This document shows, piece after piece, positions 5,601-8,460 of a stretch of 8,460 bases of DNA. The stretch covers positions 1 through 8,460 of the forward strand of contig CANHBE010000105.1 of assembly GCA_947458575.1 (NCBI GenBank), in the 5' to 3' direction. Both the position numbers and the translations under genes were made by a program. Origin of the DNA: Flavobacteriaceae bacterium (GTDB taxonomy: Bacteria > Bacteroidota > Bacteroidia > Flavobacteriales > Flavobacteriaceae). Position 1 is the stretch's first letter. Every line of letters starts with the position of its first letter. The notes below the pieces were generated by a model. That model had not been told where the DNA came from. It saw nothing but the letters and a program-made list of their open reading frames with translations, and did not search any database.

Positions 5601-6683
5601 ATGAAATATGGTCTTGTCTTCTTCTTTGTTTTTTTGATTTCATGCTCGACCAAGGATTCAAACCAATTGTCTGTAAAGAAAGGTACTATTACCGAAAGTG
5701 TTTATGCTTCAGGCGTTGTGAAAGCTGTTGGGCAATATACCGTTTACGCAACAGTAAATGGAATTTTAAATAATACAGAAGTTGTTGTAGGTCAGAAAAT
5801 TGAAGAAGGTCAATTGCTTTTTACATTAGATTCAGACAAAGCACAATTGAATGAAGAAAACTCAAAATTGCTGTACCAATTAAGTCAGGAAAGCAATCGC
5901 TACGTACAAGATAAGATTTCTGAGATGGAAATCAAAGTTCAGGCAGCTAAAGATAAATTAGCATTAGATGAGTCTATCTACAACAGAAACAAGCGGATTA
6001 AAGAGTATCAAGTCATTTCCGAAGTCGAATTTGAGCGCGTTGAGTTAGCTTATAAGAGTTCAAAATTAGCATACGAATCAGCTCAAAAGCAGTTAAGTCA
6101 ATTAAAGATTCAACTTCAAAATGATCAAAGTCGAAATGCAAATAATTTGAAAATTAGTAGTAGTGCACTTAAAGACTTTGAAGTAAGAAGTGCATTTTCA
6201 GGGAAATTGTTTGATATCATTGTCAAAGATGGTACGCTCATAACACCGCAGACGCCACTTGCCATTATTGGTGCATCAGAGTCCTATCTACTCGAATTGG
6301 AAGTTGATGAAAATGATATGGTTCGTGTTTCCATCGGACAAAAAGTTTTAGTGACGCTCGACAGTTACAAAGATGAGGTATTTGAAGCCTTGATTGACAA
6401 AATTTACCCGATTATGGACGAACGTTCACGTACCTTTAAAATTGAGGCGCACTTCGTAAAACCGCCAGTCAAACTCTATCCAAATCTTACTGCCGAAGCA
6501 AATATTATTATTCAAACGAAGAAAAATACGATTACGATTCCAAAAGCGTATTTACTCCCGGGAGATTCAGTGCTGCTCGGTTCGGGTAAGAAACGCAAAG
6601 TAAGTGTCGGACTCAACGACTATCAAAAAGCGGAGATCATTGGTGGATTACAAAGTGGTGAACTCATTTATAGACCGGAATAA
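5601..6683 (+). CDS. Lipoprotein periplasmic adaptor of an ABC exporter (MacA/HlyD type)
   Basis: Membrane-fusion protein of 360 residues that would connect the inner-membrane ABC permease to an outer-membrane channel. A short signal peptide ends in the lipobox L-I-S-C at Cys15, so it is a lipoprotein, unlike E. coli MacA which keeps a transmembrane anchor. Domains in order are: a first lipoyl half at 46-80 (VVVGQKIEEGQLLF), a coiled-coil hairpin at about 82-190 rich in K, E, Q and L, a second lipoyl half at 192-224 (VRSAFSGKLFDI), a beta-barrel at about 228-306 with DERSRTFKIEA (273-283) and LYPNLTAEANI (292-302), and a short membrane-proximal domain at 307-360. The stop TAA overlaps the next ATG by one base, which suggests translational coupling with the permease. 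The long hairpin implies contact with a TolC-like protein, but none is encoded in the window. The cargo is unknown. Confidence 0.9.
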   Translation: MKYGLVFFFVFLISCSTKDSNQLSVKKGTITESVYASGVVKAVGQYTVYATVNGILNNTEVVVGQKIEEGQLLFTLDSDKAQLNEENSKLLYQLSQESNRYVQDKISEMEIKVQAAKDKLALDESIYNRNKRIKEYQVISEVEFERVELAYKSSKLAYESAQKQLSQLKIQLQNDQSRNANNLKISSSALKDFEVRSAFSGKLFDIIVKDGTLITPQTPLAIIGASESYLLELEVDENDMVRVSIGQKVLVTLDSYKDEVFEALIDKIYPIMDERSRTFKIEAHFVKPPVKLYPNLTAEANIIIQTKKNTITIPKAYLLPGDSVLLGSGKKRKVSVGLNDYQKAEIIGGLQSGELIYRPE

Positions 6684-7939
6684 TGAACTTTAAGCTGATT
6701 CTAGACATTGCCTTTCATTTGCTTCGTGCAAGATTGAAGCAATCTGTAGTGGCTTCTGTAGGCGTTACTTTTGGAATTGCGATGTTTATTTCATTGCTTA
6801 GTTTTATGAATGGACTCAATGATCTTCTAGATGGTCTTATGCTCAATAGAACGCCGCATATTCGTCTTTATAATGAAATTAAACCTTCACAGAATCAACC
6901 GGTTTCAATTTATAGTCGCTTTCGAAAAAACGAGAATTTCATTAGTTCCATTAAACCGAAAGATCGAGGAAAATCAATATACAATAGCAAAGCAATTATA
7001 AAAGTTCTGAAAGAAGACCCGCGAGTTATTGATGTAGCGCCCAAAATTACATCACCTGTTTTTTTTAATTCCGGTACCATTGAGATTTCAGGAATTGTCA
7101 ACGGAATAGAGATAAGCTCCGAGGAAAAGCTATTCACTTTTAGTGATTACATTATTGATGGGAAAATTTCAGATCTCGAGCAAAATAATAGTATTATTAT
7201 CGGGAAAGGTTTGGCAGACAAAATGCTAAAAGTAAGAGGCGATGTCATCAAAATTACCACTGCCAAAGGCAATCTGGCTACGCTTAAGATAGTCGGTATT
7301 TCGCAAGTTGGTATTTCGGAAATTGATGACGTTTCCTCATATACTTCCCTGAATACGGCCCAGAAACTTATAGGAGAGTCGACGAATTACATTACTGATA
7401 TTCAAATTAAATTATATGATATGGCATCTGCGCCGATAGTAGCAAAAGAAATGAGCCGTACTTTTGGAGTTGATACAATTGATTATCAAACAGCCAATTC
7501 TCAGTTTGAAACGGGCAGCAATGTTAGACTCATTATTTCATATTCTGTTGGAATTGTGCTGCTAATTGTGGCTGGTTTCGGAATCTACAACATCCTCAAT
7601 ATGATGATTTATGAGAAGATGGACAGTATTGCCATTCTCAAAGCTACCGGGTTTTCAGGTACAGATGTCAAATGGATTTTCGTTAGTTTATCAATGGTTA
7701 TCGGCTTAGTAGGCGGGATTTTCGGTTTACTTTTCGGTTTTATTTTTACCTCTATCATCGATATCATTCCTTTTCGAACGGCTGCACTGCCAACAATTAA
7801 GACATATCCAATCAATTATGATCCGATGTTTTACTTTATCGGAATTTCTTTTGCTTTGTTCACAACCTTGGTTGCCGGTCTTTTTCCTGCAATAAAAGCC
7901 AGTAAAATAGATCCTGTCGAAATCATTAGAGGAAAATAG
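6683..7939 (+). CDS. ABC exporter permease, FtsX/LolC-MacB type
   Basis: Inner-membrane permease of 418 residues with the four-segment layout of LolC/LolE and MacB. TM1 lies at about 22-43, a large periplasmic domain at 44-281, then TM2 at 282-308, TM3 at 331-359 and TM4 at 381-403. The cytoplasmic loop after TM2 carries EKMDSIAILKATGFSG (311-326), close to the coupling motif of LolC-type permeases (E-K-x-x-D-I-A-I-L). The C-terminus ends with PAIKASKIDPVEIIRG (402-417), the family hallmark. It has no ATPase domain, unlike E. coli MacB, so it needs the separate ATPase encoded next. Being the only permease seen, it probably works as a homodimer, unless a second permease lies downstream. A hydrophilic stretch at about 65-105 lies between the TM1-proximal helix and the first porter-like subdomain. 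The start ATG overlaps the adaptor stop. Mechanotransmission-type export from periplasm or outer leaflet is inferred from family; the substrate is unknown. Confidence 0.92.
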   Translation: MNFKLILDIAFHLLRARLKQSVVASVGVTFGIAMFISLLSFMNGLNDLLDGLMLNRTPHIRLYNEIKPSQNQPVSIYSRFRKNENFISSIKPKDRGKSIYNSKAIIKVLKEDPRVIDVAPKITSPVFFNSGTIEISGIVNGIEISSEEKLFTFSDYIIDGKISDLEQNNSIIIGKGLADKMLKVRGDVIKITTAKGNLATLKIVGISQVGISEIDDVSSYTSLNTAQKLIGESTNYITDIQIKLYDMASAPIVAKEMSRTFGVDTIDYQTANSQFETGSNVRLIISYSVGIVLLIVAGFGIYNILNMMIYEKMDSIAILKATGFSGTDVKWIFVSLSMVIGLVGGIFGLLFGFIFTSIIDIIPFRTAALPTIKTYPINYDPMFYFIGISFALFTTLVAGLFPAIKASKIDPVEIIRGK

Positions 7940-7940
7940 T

Positions 7941-8460
7941 ATGGATAATTCTGTCATCAAAACCAAACGACTAACCAAATATTTCTTTGACCCGATTCAG
8001 TTTCAGGTATTGAAGGAAATCGACCTTACGATCAATCACGGTGAGTTTGTTTCAATTGTTGGAAAATCAGGTTGCGGCAAATCAACACTTTTGTATTTAT
8101 TGTCTACCATGGATACGGATTATGAAGGAGAAATCTATATTCATAATCAACTTGTGACGGGTGAGACTGATGTTACTTTGGCTCGAATTAGAAATGAAAG
8201 TATTGGTTTTGTATTTCAATTTCATTATCTGCTTGCTGAATACGATGTTTTGCGAAATGTGATGCTACCTGGACTAAAATTAGGTAAGTATGCTGCGAAA
8301 GAAATCGAACACCGGGCAATGGAACACCTTAGAACTTTAGATATGCAGGATCAGGCGCTTAAAATGCCAAATCAGCTCAGTGGTGGACAAAAACAAAGAG
8401 TTGCCATCGCACGTGCACTAATCAATGATCCATTAATCATTATGGGCGACGAGCCAACCG
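7941..8460 (+). CDS. ABC exporter ATPase, LolD/MacB type (3' end outside window)
   Basis: The first 173 residues of an ABC ATPase are present and the gene runs off the right edge. Visible motifs are Walker A GKSGCGKST (41-49), the Q-loop Gln93 in FQFHYLLAEY, the signature LSGGQKQR (146-153) and Walker B LIIMGDE (165-171) with Asp170 and the catalytic Glu171. The D-loop and switch histidine would lie beyond the window. The FQFHYLL...NVMLP stretch strongly recalls LolD. Its likely role is to power the adjacent permease at the inner face of the cytoplasmic membrane. Only one base separates the permease stop from this ATG, and an AGAGGA sequence lies about 8 bases upstream. That sequence is inside conserved permease codons, so it is not good evidence for a Shine-Dalgarno site. 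Confidence 0.95.
   Translation, partial: MDNSVIKTKRLTKYFFDPIQFQVLKEIDLTINHGEFVSIVGKSGCGKSTLLYLLSTMDTDYEGEIYIHNQLVTGETDVTLARIRNESIGFVFQFHYLLAEYDVLRNVMLPGLKLGKYAAKEIEHRAMEHLRTLDMQDQALKMPNQLSGGQKQRVAIARALINDPLIIMGDEPT

Overview
The window looks like chromosomal DNA of an AT-rich member of the Bacteroidota, probably a flavobacterium-like organism. This rests on four things: TAnnTTTG-type promoter boxes (textbook TTTG-N19-TATATTTG upstream of fahA), start codons preceded by A/T-rich leaders and not Shine-Dalgarno sites, two short signal-peptidase-II lipoproteins, and the protein families present. No database search was possible; family calls come from reading motifs.

Left part (1-2768). Positions 1-42 may be the last codons of a plus-strand gene. 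A GC-rich, foldable element follows (about 43-115). Then comes a minus-strand gene for an unrecognised 395-residue lipoprotein (124-1311). A second structured element (about 1312-1452) with nested perfect inverted repeats directly abuts the start of that gene. Upstream of it on the same strand is fumarylacetoacetase (1485-2768), the last enzyme of tyrosine/phenylalanine degradation. 

Middle part (2769-5349). A compact divergent promoter region separates fumarylacetoacetase from plus-strand glyA (2877-4151, glycine/serine and one-carbon metabolism). A strong hairpin plus T-run follows glyA. Next is a probable two-gene unit: miaE, a diiron tRNA hydroxylase acting on ms2i6A37, and a GNAT acetyltransferase of unknown substrate, 10 bases apart.

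Right part (5350-8460). After a 250-base spacer with a plausible promoter comes a tightly packed operon: a lipoprotein periplasmic adaptor (MacA/HlyD type), an FtsX/LolC-type permease, and a LolD-type ATPase cut off by the window end. Stop/start overlap and 1-base spacing argue that they are co-translated and form one envelope-spanning ABC exporter. No outer-membrane factor is visible here.

There is no gene-free stretch longer than 300 bases, and I see no tRNA, rRNA, CRISPR array, transposase or integrase. The core genes are ordinary. The least explained parts are the two structured intergenic elements flanking the unknown lipoprotein gene, and the hybrid Lol/Mac character of the exporter.
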